Positions 9,150-17,599 of a DNA stretch of 64,000 nucleotides are shown here, piece after piece. The stretch's first letter is position 1; each line of letters opens with the position of its first letter. The notes under the pieces were generated by a model. The model was not told the origin of the DNA. It worked only from the letters and a program-made list of their open reading frames with translations, and searched no databases. The DNA is from Zymomonas mobilis (lineage in GTDB: Bacteria; Pseudomonadota; Alphaproteobacteria; Sphingomonadales; Sphingomonadaceae). A program made the translations under genes and the position numbers. Where the stretch lies: contig NZ_VFOF01000001.1 of the NCBI RefSeq assembly GCF_006715975.1, positions 1,560,001-1,624,000 on the forward strand. Reading direction: 5' to 3'.

Positions 9150-10478
9150 TTATAGCCATGTAACAAAGGGCGACAGGCATAAAAGAACACCGATTATAGC
9201 AATAAAGACCAGCCCTGCCCCACGATATTTCGTCAATGCCGGTCGTTTCATCACAAGCCATACCGGAATGAGACAACCGATAACCCCGAAAATAGGGCTA
9301 CAGAAAGTCGTAAAAGACAATACTGGTAGATTAACGATGACAGCGCCCCAAGCCAGAAGAACAGCGAATGCCATGACGCCATATGGCAACCAATTACCTT
9401 GCAGTTTTTCAGAAGAAATCCAGCGTGACCAGATGGTCGTAAAAATGCCCACACAGGCTTCCCGAAAACCGAGATAAACCCCAAAAAAGGCCGTCATAAC
9501 AGCGAAGATATTTAAGATGACGCCGATGATACCAACGGAGCTGGCAGGAAAAATCTGCGCCATAATGGCCAAGGCAGAGATATTCTGCTGATAGGCTGAA
9601 ACGGCATTTTCATGGCTCATCGCGAGGGTAAAGGATATCGCGTAAAAGAAGACGGTTATAAACAGGATCGCAAAAGCGATATTCATTGCTCGCAAGGCTT
9701 TATGACGGGCAATTTCAGGCGATTTTTCACGCGCACGATAAGAAATAACCATCGGGCTTAATGTCTGAAGGAATAAAATAGACGTAAGCGTAAAGGGTAA
9801 AGTGATAATCGTTTTTTTGATCAGGCTACTAAAAGACGGAACAGAGCCAAGATTGGCAAAATTCCATTGCGGGATCATAAATAATCCCAAAGCCGCGACG
9901 ATCAGCAATTTGGTCAGCACCATCACGCCTGATAATTTGAATAGCATTTTTTCGCCGCGAGAAGCCAATGCAACAAGAATGACCATCAAAGCCAGCGGAT
10001 ACCATAAAGTTTGGGATAGCGGTTTATGTGTGACCCCGAAGCTTTGTAAATAAGAGGCACTATCTCGCGTAATTGCCGTGGCATAGATAAACATCCAGAT
10101 CGTCAGCATCACAAAATAAAGAACGCCAAGGATAAGCCCCCAGCGACGTCCCAAATAGCTGGAAATCATATCAGGATAGGTTTGGCTGACAGTTGCAGAA
10201 GCCAGCGTATTAATAAAAAGCCGCTGGAACATATACATACCGGGATAGCCGATAACAGCAGAAAGCAGGAATACCCAGATTCCCATCAAGCCGACCTGAA
10301 CAGGAAGAAAAACAATCCCTGCTCCAATAGCCATACCGATGCTCATGACGATCCACCCTATATCAGTGCTATCGAAACGTGTAGCGGCGCGCCATTGTTC
10401 TTTTGTAAGGGGAGAGGCACCATTATCGGACATATCATGGGTATTATTTGGCTCTGTCCGGTTTAGTTTATGCGACAT
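9150..10478 (-). CDS. HAAAP-family amino acid transporter (SdaC/serine-type)
   Basis: About 443 residues and 11 predicted membrane helices. IGWIVMSIGMAIGAGIVFLPVQ is the first-helix signature of the hydroxy/aromatic amino acid permease family. The later GVYLGFREACVGIF is typical of SdaC/YhaO-like serine or threonine proton symporters. I chose the ATG at 10478 because GAGAGG lies 5-6 bases upstream. The frame stays open to 10664, but that leader has no family resemblance. Substrate is inferred only at family level. Single-gene unit with its own terminator. Confidence 0.87.
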   Translation of the reverse strand: MSHKLNRTEPNNTHDMSDNGASPLTKEQWRAATRFDSTDIGWIVMSIGMAIGAGIVFLPVQVGLMGIWVFLLSAVIGYPGMYMFQRLFINTLASATVSQTYPDMISSYLGRRWGLILGVLYFVMLTIWMFIYATAITRDSASYLQSFGVTHKPLSQTLWYPLALMVILVALASRGEKMLFKLSGVMVLTKLLIVAALGLFMIPQWNFANLGSVPSFSSLIKKTIITLPFTLTSILFLQTLSPMVISYRAREKSPEIARHKALRAMNIAFAILFITVFFYAISFTLAMSHENAVSAYQQNISALAIMAQIFPASSVGIIGVILNIFAVMTAFFGVYLGFREACVGIFTTIWSRWISSEKLQGNWLPYGVMAFAVLLAWGAVIVNLPVLSFTTFCSPIFGVIGCLIPVWLVMKRPALTKYRGAGLVFIAIIGVLLCLSPFVTWL

Positions 10479-10880
10479 AACCCTCTCTAAAATATTATGC
10501 ATTAAATGTGTAATTTTATAATAAATTTTACACACAAGGATATTTTGTAAATATTTGGCCGTATTAAAGTTTATCTTTTGATGATCAACCGGAATATTTT
10601 CCTGATCATGGTCATATTTTAAGACAAAAAAGGCGGATGCTTTTGATAAAGCCCCCCCCTTCATCAGAAATCGAGTAGAATATTATCGGATTTTTTACCG
10701 AATTATCGACATAAAATCCTTGATAGCGGCATTGAATCGATCTGGAGCCTGAATAAAGACGGCATGGATTGCATCCGGTTATAGCATAAAAGAACAGTCA
10801 CGGATGTAGTGGAACCAATATTAGAGATGCGGGCTGTTAATTATCTCATCACAATCGTCAGGCGAGAAATGCGCTGGAGA
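10479..10880. other. Intergenic region with promoter, C8 tract and hydrolase remnant
   Basis: This holds the promoter of the amino acid transporter (AT-rich 10480-10640), a run of eight C residues at 10652-10659, and the alpha/beta-hydrolase remnant listed separately. The part next to the nickel permease (10776-10880) shows no recognisable gene. Confidence 0.55.
10695..10775 (-). pseudogene. Remnant of an alpha/beta-hydrolase C-terminus
   Basis: The minus strand encodes HAVFIQAPDRFNAAIKDFM followed closely by a stop at 10695-10697. This resembles the last 25 or so residues of alpha/beta-hydrolases (catalytic His followed by a PDRFN helix). An in-frame stop lies immediately upstream and no further hydrolase sequence is visible before the nickel permease gene, so only the tail of a lost gene remains. 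Confidence 0.5.
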
Positions 10881-11882
10881 TTATTGGGTCGAGAAAGGAC
10901 GGCCACGTAAGATAAAATATGCCCAGACGAAAATCATGATTGCCGTAAAGCACAAGCCGATATTCAAATGGCTGTAAAAATTTTCGAAGATTTCGGGCAT
11001 GGCAATTATTTGGGGGAAATATTCATGCGCCATTTCATGGATTTGGATAAAGGCGATCACAAAGGCCATCGATACGGAAAGTAGCGAAATAATCCGGCTA
11101 TAATCTCTTTTTTGGCAGTTATCGGTTAATCTCTGCTTATAAAGACCCAAGACCAAAATACCATCTGCGGTATCCACAAAAGCCATAGCGATGGTGAAAA
11201 GCAGCGGCAGGATCAAAATTTGCCATGCGGCGATTCCTCTGACCGCTTCGGCGGCGGATAGGCTGAGAATGCCGACTTCGGTTGCGGTATCGAAACCCAG
11301 ACCGAACAGGAAGCCAACGGGATACATATGCCAGCTTTGCCGCACCAAAAGGATAAGAGGCGTCACTAACCTCGTTAGAGGCGGGCTGCTATGATGGTGG
11401 TGGGTTGGGATACCTTTTTTTTGTTTCAGCCAATTAAGGCCATTCACTATCGCCATAAAAAGTAGGAAAGAGATAGAAACAAAGCTGCCAATCAGAGATA
11501 GAATAGGGCTGTAATGCTGGAACAAATGCCAGACGGTTTTATTCGCGATAACAATCAGGCAGCAGGCGATAATCACCACAGTTGAATGACCAAGAGAGAA
11601 AAATAGCCCAAGGCTGGGTAGGCTTTTATTCTGGGAGAAAGCCGCCCTTGTGGCGTTGTCAATCGCCGCTAAATGGTCGGCATCGAGCGCATGACGCAAG
11701 CCCAAGCTATAGGCGAGCGCTGCCATGCCTAATAAAGCAGGTTTATGGCAAAAGACAAAATAAGCTAGCCCCCAGATCAGGATGTTTCCGATAGCGAGGG
11801 CGGGTAATAGTAGTCGGGCTTTTTGATTGGGGGATGATTTAGATCGAAATATAGGAACGGATCTTGTCTTCTTCAAATTCAT
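10881..11882 (-). CDS. Nickel/cobalt permease, NiCoT (HoxN/NixA) family
   Basis: A 333-residue membrane protein with the NiCoT signature HALDADH (HX4DH, residues 64-70) in helix 2, plus GLFFSLGHSTV and FGLGFDTATE. The family imports Ni2+ (sometimes Co2+) with high affinity. It is the last gene of the urt cluster and lies near urease, a nickel enzyme, so nickel supply for urease is the likely job. Its ATG at 11882 sits inside urtE (44-bp overlap), and a strong AGGGGGGAT precedes it within urtE. Expression is therefore probably coupled to the urea transporter. Confidence 0.92.
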   Translation of the reverse strand: MNLKKTRSVPIFRSKSSPNQKARLLLPALAIGNILIWGLAYFVFCHKPALLGMAALAYSLGLRHALDADHLAAIDNATRAAFSQNKSLPSLGLFFSLGHSTVVIIACCLIVIANKTVWHLFQHYSPILSLIGSFVSISFLLFMAIVNGLNWLKQKKGIPTHHHHSSPPLTRLVTPLILLVRQSWHMYPVGFLFGLGFDTATEVGILSLSAAEAVRGIAAWQILILPLLFTIAMAFVDTADGILVLGLYKQRLTDNCQKRDYSRIISLLSVSMAFVIAFIQIHEMAHEYFPQIIAMPEIFENFYSHLNIGLCFTAIMIFVWAYFILRGRPFSTQ

Positions 11883-12534
11883 TGATCCCCCCTGCCATAG
11901 CGATATGCCCGCGATCCATTACCACGATGGATTGCGCCAGAGCATAAGCAAAATCAAAATATTGTTCTACCAACAGAATGGCCATGTCTCCGCGATTACG
12001 CAATAAGGCGATGACGGAACCGATATCTTTAATAATGCTGGGCTGGATACCTTCTGTCGGTTCATCCAAGACCAAAAGACGCGGGCGAATAACCAAAGCG
12101 CGGGCAATAGCGAGTTGTTGTTGTTGTCCGCCGGAAAGATCGCCTCCACGGCGGTGCATCATTTGAGCAAGGACAGGAAAAAGGTCGAAAATCTCGTCCG
12201 AAATTTTCCGTTCATGGCGAGGTAAAAGACCAAGGCCGGTTTCCAGATTTTCTTTGACAGTCAGAAGCGGGAAGATATCCCTGCCCTGTGGCACCGTGGC
12301 GATGCCTCTTCTGGCTCTTTCATAGGCGGGTAAGCGGGTGATATCCTCCCCTTCCCAGAGTATCCGACCGGAAGTGACCGCATGCATCCCCGTGATAGCG
12401 CGAAGCAGGCTGGTTTTTCCGACCCCGTTTCGCCCCAATATACAGGTAGCTTCCCCAATAGATGCCTGACAAGAAACCCCGCGCAAGGCGACGGCCGCAC
12501 CGTAATGAAGACGGACATCTTCTACTTTTAGCAT
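11839..12534 (-). CDS. urtE: Urea ABC transporter ATP-binding subunit UrtE
   Basis: A 231-residue ATPase of the LivF/UrtE type. Walker A is GRNGVGKTSLL (about 34-44), the signature is LSGGQQQQLAIARAL, and Walker B is LLVLDEPTEGIQPSII. The phrase DEPTEGIQPSI and the length favour UrtE over LivF, and the urtABCD context agrees. With UrtD it powers urea import through UrtB/UrtC. AAAGGAT precedes the ATG, and the gene starts about 60 bp after urtD ends. Confidence 0.95.
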   Translation of the reverse strand: MLKVEDVRLHYGAAVALRGVSCQASIGEATCILGRNGVGKTSLLRAITGMHAVTSGRILWEGEDITRLPAYERARRGIATVPQGRDIFPLLTVKENLETGLGLLPRHERKISDEIFDLFPVLAQMMHRRGGDLSGGQQQQLAIARALVIRPRLLVLDEPTEGIQPSIIKDIGSVIALLRNRGDMAILLVEQYFDFAYALAQSIVVMDRGHIAMAGGINEFEEDKIRSYISI

Positions 12535-12593
12535 ATCATATCCTTTGCATCGGAAAATCAGGCATAGTCTGGAAAACAGGTTTGAAGCGCGGT

Positions 12594-13334
12594 TTAACGC
12601 CCCAGATAAACTTCGATTACACGAGGATCGGCACTGACGGTGTCGAGATCACCTTCAGCCAGAACGGAGCCCTCATGTAAGACGGTGACGGTTACCCCCA
12701 AGGCACGCACGAAATCCATGTCATGTTCGACAACGACAACACTGCGGGTTTTGTTGATTTCTCGTAATAAATCCGCGGTTGCCATGGTTTCGGCATCGGT
12801 CATGCCAGCGACAGGTTCATCCACCAGTAGCAATTCAGGATCCTGTCCCAGTAACATTCCGATTTCGAGCCATTGTTTTTGACCATGGCTCATCCCGCCC
12901 GCGGGTTTATCGGAGAGAGATTCTAGCCGGATTAATTGGAGAAGATCAGCAACCCGTTTTTCTTCTTCTTTTGTGATATGAGAGAATAGGACAGAGAAAG
13001 GCGAACGCAGTCCTTTCAAAGAAAGCAACAGATTATCCCATACCGACAAAGCTTCAAAAACGGTTGGCTTTTGAAATTTTCGACCAATGCCCAAACGGGC
13101 AATCGCAGGATCATCCATCCGCGTAAGGTCATGTCCCCGAAAAGTGACGGTGCCTTTATCGGGGCGGGTTTTTCCGGTGATGATGTCCATCATTGTGGTT
13201 TTACCCGCGCCATTGGGCCCAACAATCGCCCGCATTTCACCCGTTTTAAGATGAAGCGAAAGGTTGTTGATGGCACGAAAACCATCAAAAGTGACACTAA
13301 CATCCTGCATTGCCAAAAGCCATTTATCGGTCAT
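12594..13334 (-). CDS. urtD: Urea ABC transporter ATP-binding subunit UrtD
   Basis: A 246-residue ATPase of the LivG/UrtD type. Walker A is GPNGAGKTTMMD (about 38-49), the signature-region helix is SHGQKQWLEIGMLL, and Walker B is LLLVDEPVAGMTDAE. DEPVAGMTDAET is typical of UrtD. The family motif GRKFQKPTVFEALSVWDNL is also present. Its start overlaps the end of urtC by 11 bp, indicating translational coupling. It forms the ATPase pair with UrtE. Confidence 0.96.
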   Translation of the reverse strand: MTDKWLLAMQDVSVTFDGFRAINNLSLHLKTGEMRAIVGPNGAGKTTMMDIITGKTRPDKGTVTFRGHDLTRMDDPAIARLGIGRKFQKPTVFEALSVWDNLLLSLKGLRSPFSVLFSHITKEEEKRVADLLQLIRLESLSDKPAGGMSHGQKQWLEIGMLLGQDPELLLVDEPVAGMTDAETMATADLLREINKTRSVVVVEHDMDFVRALGVTVTVLHEGSVLAEGDLDTVSADPRVIEVYLGR

Positions 13335-14469
13335 GTTCGGATTCCTCTGGCTCGATAATTTCGGGGGTCACTTCTTCCGATTTCTTACGCAGATGATGCC
13401 CTAATCCCATGATGCCATTGGGGAGAAACAGCGTCGTTAGGATGAACATTGCACCCAGACTATAAAGCCAGAAATCGGGTAACCATGTCGTAAAGACGGT
13501 TTTTCCGAAATTGACCAGAATTGCCCCAATGACAGAGCCGACCAAGGTGCCACGTCCACCAACCGACACCCAGATAACAGATTCAATGGAATTGGACGGT
13601 GAAAATTCGCTGGGGTTAATAATGCCGACCTGTGTGACGTAAAGCGCGCCGCCGATACCGGCAATCATGGCCGAGAAAACCCAGATAACCAGTTTAATTT
13701 GTTCCGGTCTGTATCCCAAAAAGCGAGTGCGGCTTTCTGCATCCCTGACAGCCAGCAGCAGATTACCAAAGCGGCCACTGACAATCCAACGAGAGATCAG
13801 GAGCGCTGCTGCGAGAAAGATACCTGTGACGATCAAAAGCACGGCACGGGTTGAAGAAGCGTGTAAATCCGCCCCGAGAATATCTTTAAAGTCGGTCAGG
13901 CCGTTATTACCGCCAAAGCCAAGGCCATTTTGGAAAAAAGCCAGCATCAAGGCGTAGGTAAGCGCTTGTGTGATAATCGAAAGATAAACACCGGATACCC
14001 GAGAACGGAAAGCCAGCCAGCCGAAGATACCGGCAAGAATAGCAGGCACAGCCAAAACGAGCAGAGCAACCCATACGAGATGTTGGCTGCCCCACCAATA
14101 GAAAGGCAGATGATCCCAAGAGAGGAAAATCATAAAATCAGGAAGATTGGGATTACCATAAGCGCTGCGTGTGCCGATTTCGCGCATCAGATACATGCCC
14201 ATGGCATAGCCACCCAAAGCGAAGAAGGCCGCATGTCCCAAGGTCAGAATACCAGCAAAGCCCCAGACGAGATCAACCGAAAGTGCCAACATCGCATAGG
14301 CAAGATATTTACCCGCCAATGTCATCACAAAAGGAGAAACATGAAACAGGCTGTTTTCCGGTAGCAGGCTGGCACCGGCTAGTGTGACCGAGAGCAGAAA
14401 GACGGCCACGGCCATGACGACAGCACTGGAAAACGGGCGTTTGGCCGGAGTGGAAAGACGTGAACTCAT
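13324..14469 (-). CDS. urtC: Urea ABC transporter permease UrtC
   Basis: A 381-residue inner-membrane permease of the LivM/UrtC type. Family blocks are DLVWGFAGILTLGHAAFFALGG, RVSGVYLSIITQAL, FGGNNGLTDF and GRGTLVGSVIGA. The charged C-terminal tail (about residues 350-381) is cytoplasmic. It forms the urea channel together with UrtB. The start overlaps the urtB stop as ATGA at 14466-14469. Length and sequence fit UrtC better than a branched-chain amino acid permease. Confidence 0.96.
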   Translation of the reverse strand: MSSRLSTPAKRPFSSAVVMAVAVFLLSVTLAGASLLPENSLFHVSPFVMTLAGKYLAYAMLALSVDLVWGFAGILTLGHAAFFALGGYAMGMYLMREIGTRSAYGNPNLPDFMIFLSWDHLPFYWWGSQHLVWVALLVLAVPAILAGIFGWLAFRSRVSGVYLSIITQALTYALMLAFFQNGLGFGGNNGLTDFKDILGADLHASSTRAVLLIVTGIFLAAALLISRWIVSGRFGNLLLAVRDAESRTRFLGYRPEQIKLVIWVFSAMIAGIGGALYVTQVGIINPSEFSPSNSIESVIWVSVGGRGTLVGSVIGAILVNFGKTVFTTWLPDFWLYSLGAMFILTTLFLPNGIMGLGHHLRKKSEEVTPEIIEPEESEHDR

Positions 14470-16127
14470 GATTCAACTCCTCTTCCCCGTAACGGGAACA
14501 TGCCGCGAGGATGGCGTTGGATATAGACAATAACCAAAACCAGAATGGCAATTTTGGCAGAGACGGCACCGATGGAAGGTTCCAGAACTTTGTCCCCCAT
14601 CCCCAAGGTCATGGCACCAGCAAAGGTACCCCACAGATTGCCAACCCCACCGAAGACCACCGCCATAAAGCTGTCGATGATATAGTTTTGGCCAAGATTG
14701 GGGCTGATATTGTCAATCTGGGTTGCGGCGACCCCCGCTAAACCAGCGATGCCGGAACCCAACCCGAAGGCGAGTGCGTCAACGCGCGGGGTTCTGACAC
14801 CCATCAAGGCGGACATCCGTCTATTTTGGGTGACTGCCCGCATTTCAAGACCGATAGAAGTACGCCGCAAAGTCATCATCAATGCCCCAAGAACGGCAAA
14901 GGCGAAAAGGAAAATAACCAGACGGTTAAGCGTAATTTCAATCCCACCCAGCATAAACGACCCCGCCAACCAGTAAGGCGTTGTGATTTCGATATTCGTT
15001 GCCCCGAAGAGCGAACGGATCGCTTGTTGCAAGATGAGAGATAGCCCCCAAGTCGCCAATAAGGTTTCCAAAGGCCGACCGTAAAGGAAGCGAATAAGGC
15101 CACGTTCGATCAGGACACCCAAGGCACCGCAGGCCAAAAAGGCCACCGGCACGGCCACAACCAAGGCGAAAGGATCAAGCGCAGGAAAGACCGTATGGAT
15201 GCTTTGTTGCACCAGATAGGTCACATAAGCGCCAATCATAATCAGTTCGCCATGCGCCATATTAATGACGCCCATAATGCCAAAGGTAATCGCAAGACCC
15301 GTTGCCGCCAGCAGCAGCACCGAACCATAGCTGAGACCGTAAAAGGCATTTTGCAGCAAGTCCCAAAAGCCAAGGCGAAATTCGATACTGGAGACTGCTT
15401 TTTTAGCGGATTGTTTGACCGATTGACTTTCAAGGGATGAAGCCGCGATACGACAGAGAATATTATGGGCATCAAGGCCGCCCGATTTTTTCAAGATCGC
15501 AATCGCTTTCAAGCGCGCGTTATCACCCGTTGCCAAAGGCGTTTCGGAGAGAAAGGCCGCTGCTTGAGCTTTTTCGAACGCTAGCTTTACTTTCTGGTCT
15601 TTTTCCTGTGCTAAAGCCGCGCTGATTTTCGGTGTAAAGGCCGGTATCGCATGGCTGTATAAGGTGTCAGCAGATTGAAGCCGCGTCGCAGCATTGGGCG
15701 AAGAAAGGCCGAAAAGCGCTGTTGATGTCACCAAAGCTAGTCGGACTTTGTTATTGATACGGACAGGCTTTAATCCGTCATCCGTAAGGCTGATTTTTTG
15801 TCCGCTGCGGATATCGGCATAGCCATTTTCTTTTTCGAGATAAAGCCCGTGGCGGCTATCTTGATAAAGGGCGTTTGTCTGCAAAGCTGAGACAATGCTT
15901 TTTGCCCGATCAGGATCAGAAAGAGCCAGCGCCGAGACGGTTTCTGCGATCTGGTTAAATTGCCCCGATGCCAAGCCCGATAAGGGATCACCCGAAGAAT
16001 CCGGTGATGAAGTGGTTATCGCGTTTTCGGCTATGGCCTTTTGTATTTTTGCATAGCCGGTTGCCCCATAGGCCAGCGAAAAGACAAGGAACATAGCCAG
16101 AAACAATGATTTTGCTGATTGATTCAT
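14466..16127 (-). CDS. urtB: Urea ABC transporter permease UrtB
   Basis: About 553 residues. A signal-like hydrophobic N-terminus and a roughly 240-residue extracytoplasmic extension precede a LivH-type permease domain. That long extension is the distinctive mark of UrtB. The permease part shows LAITFGIMGVINMAHGELIMIGAY, ERGLIRFLYGRPLETLLATWGLSLI and FMAVVFGGVGNLWGTFAGA. I chose the ATG at 16127, which overlaps the urtA stop as ATGA, over the upstream start at 16175 inside urtA. Confidence 0.95.
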   Translation of the reverse strand: MNQSAKSLFLAMFLVFSLAYGATGYAKIQKAIAENAITTSSPDSSGDPLSGLASGQFNQIAETVSALALSDPDRAKSIVSALQTNALYQDSRHGLYLEKENGYADIRSGQKISLTDDGLKPVRINNKVRLALVTSTALFGLSSPNAATRLQSADTLYSHAIPAFTPKISAALAQEKDQKVKLAFEKAQAAAFLSETPLATGDNARLKAIAILKKSGGLDAHNILCRIAASSLESQSVKQSAKKAVSSIEFRLGFWDLLQNAFYGLSYGSVLLLAATGLAITFGIMGVINMAHGELIMIGAYVTYLVQQSIHTVFPALDPFALVVAVPVAFLACGALGVLIERGLIRFLYGRPLETLLATWGLSLILQQAIRSLFGATNIEITTPYWLAGSFMLGGIEITLNRLVIFLFAFAVLGALMMTLRRTSIGLEMRAVTQNRRMSALMGVRTPRVDALAFGLGSGIAGLAGVAATQIDNISPNLGQNYIIDSFMAVVFGGVGNLWGTFAGAMTLGMGDKVLEPSIGAVSAKIAILVLVIVYIQRHPRGMFPLRGRGVES

Positions 16128-17464
16128 GATTTGTGGCCAATACATGTGTGGGTCAGGGTATTGTAATTGCCGCAATGGACGGCTGCGCTCCAGTCACCGA
16201 TCAGCCCCTTGCTTTCAGGAACCCAAGGCGACCACGCCTGCCCTGCAATTGGTTCGGGGGTCTGCCAGACCGTGTTGAATTGACCATCTTTCTGGATTTC
16301 ACCGATATAGACCGGTTTGGTGATATGGTGGTTTGGCAGCATGGTGGCGACACCGCCCGTCAGATTGGCTTGGCGAATGCCGATCATGGCATCAATGACC
16401 TTGTCATGGTCAGTTGTGCCAACTTTGTTAACAGCCTGTACCCACATATTGAAACCGATATAATGGGCTTCCATCGGGTCATTGGTGGTGCGTTTAGGAT
16501 TGTGACTGAAGCGATGCCAGTCTTGGATGAAAGCTTTGTTTTTAGGGGTATCGATGCTTTCGAAATAATTCCATGCGGCAAGCTGACCTACCAAAGCGTG
16601 GGTATCCATGCCTGCCAATTCTTCTTCACCGACACTGAAAGCCATGACCGGAATATCAATCGAAGAAATGCCGTGATTGGACAGTTCTTTATAAAAAGAA
16701 ACATTGGCATCGCCGTTAATGGTCGAAACAACGGCGGTTTTCTTGCCCGCATAGCCGAATTTTTTGATACGAGAGACAATCGTCTGCCAATCGGATTGAC
16801 CGAAAGGCGTATAATTGATCATGATATCTTCGGCTGGGATGCCTTTCGATTGAAGATAATTCTGCAATATCCGGTTGGTCGTGCGCGGATAGACATAATC
16901 TGTCCCCATCAGGACAAAACGCCTTGCAGAGCCGCCTTCCTCGCTTAAGAGATAATCAACCGCAGGTATTGCCTGTTGGTTGGGAGCAGCACCGGTATAG
17001 AAAATATTCCGGCTGCATTCCTGTCCTTCATATTGGACAGGGTAAAAGAGAATACCGTTTAATTCTTCAAAAACAGGCAAGACCGATTTTCGGGAAACAC
17101 TTGTCCAGCAACCGAAAACGGCAGAAACTTTGTCCATGGACAGTAATTGCCGTGCTTTTTCAGCAAACATTGGCCAGTTGGATGCGGGATCAACAACGAC
17201 CGGCTGTAAAGGTCGACCGAGAAGACCACCTTTTTTATTTTGCTGATCTATCAGCATCAGCATCAGATTTTTTAAAGTCGTTTCGCTGATGGCCATTGTG
17301 CCGGATAAGGAATGAAGAATACCGATTTTGATCGGTTCCCCTTTCGGCTCGGCAAAAGCTTTACCGCTGCCTATTATGCCGCCCATTGCTGCCATTGATG
17401 AAAAAAGAGCAATCCGTGCAAAGTCACGGCGGGTAAGAGAAGGCATAGAAACAGGCATAGGCAT
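16124..17464 (-). CDS. urtA: Urea ABC transporter substrate-binding protein UrtA
   Basis: A 446-residue periplasmic binding protein. It starts with a twin-arginine-type signal (LTRRDFARIALFSSMAAMG), so it may be exported folded through Tat. The mature part contains IKIGILHSLSGTMAISE, FGCWTSVSRKSVLPVFEE and GILFYPVQYEGQE, blocks typical of UrtA/FmdD urea and amide binding proteins. It is the first gene of urtABCDE and the nickel permease. A dyad at 17513-17530 lies about 50 bp upstream of its start and is a candidate operator shared with the divergent two-component genes. Confidence 0.96.
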   Translation of the reverse strand: MPMPVSMPSLTRRDFARIALFSSMAAMGGIIGSGKAFAEPKGEPIKIGILHSLSGTMAISETTLKNLMLMLIDQQNKKGGLLGRPLQPVVVDPASNWPMFAEKARQLLSMDKVSAVFGCWTSVSRKSVLPVFEELNGILFYPVQYEGQECSRNIFYTGAAPNQQAIPAVDYLLSEEGGSARRFVLMGTDYVYPRTTNRILQNYLQSKGIPAEDIMINYTPFGQSDWQTIVSRIKKFGYAGKKTAVVSTINGDANVSFYKELSNHGISSIDIPVMAFSVGEEELAGMDTHALVGQLAAWNYFESIDTPKNKAFIQDWHRFSHNPKRTTNDPMEAHYIGFNMWVQAVNKVGTTDHDKVIDAMIGIRQANLTGGVATMLPNHHITKPVYIGEIQKDGQFNTVWQTPEPIAGQAWSPWVPESKGLIGDWSAAVHCGNYNTLTHTCIGHKS

Positions 17465-17512
17465 TGATCCTTTTACTGTTTCTCTATTTTGGCTAAAACA
17501 AAGGAACTTCCT

Positions 17513-17530
17513 ATACGCAATCCTGCGTAT
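17513..17530. promoter_or_regulatory. Candidate response-regulator operator between urtA and the hybrid kinase
   Basis: A perfect dyad ATACGCA-N4-TGCGTAT. It can also be read as two TACGCAR heptamers in the 7-2-7 tail-to-tail layout used by NarL-type regulators. Very similar 7-4-7 dyads lie upstream of the porin (23341-23358) and ureD (28479-28496). All lie 45-70 bp from start codons. The regulator at 20926-21816 is the natural candidate ligand. This is inference. Confidence 0.6.
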
Positions 17531-17599
17531 GACAGGCGCGTCTTGATCCCGTAGAATATATCAAGAAAGCCCATAATCACGGATTATAAAGGACGCAGG

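Noticed and set aside
16133-16948. Long open frame (271 residues) antisense to urtA
   Set aside because: It lies wholly opposite a strongly conserved urtA gene. Its residues have no family resemblance, and it is explained by codon bias of the real gene.
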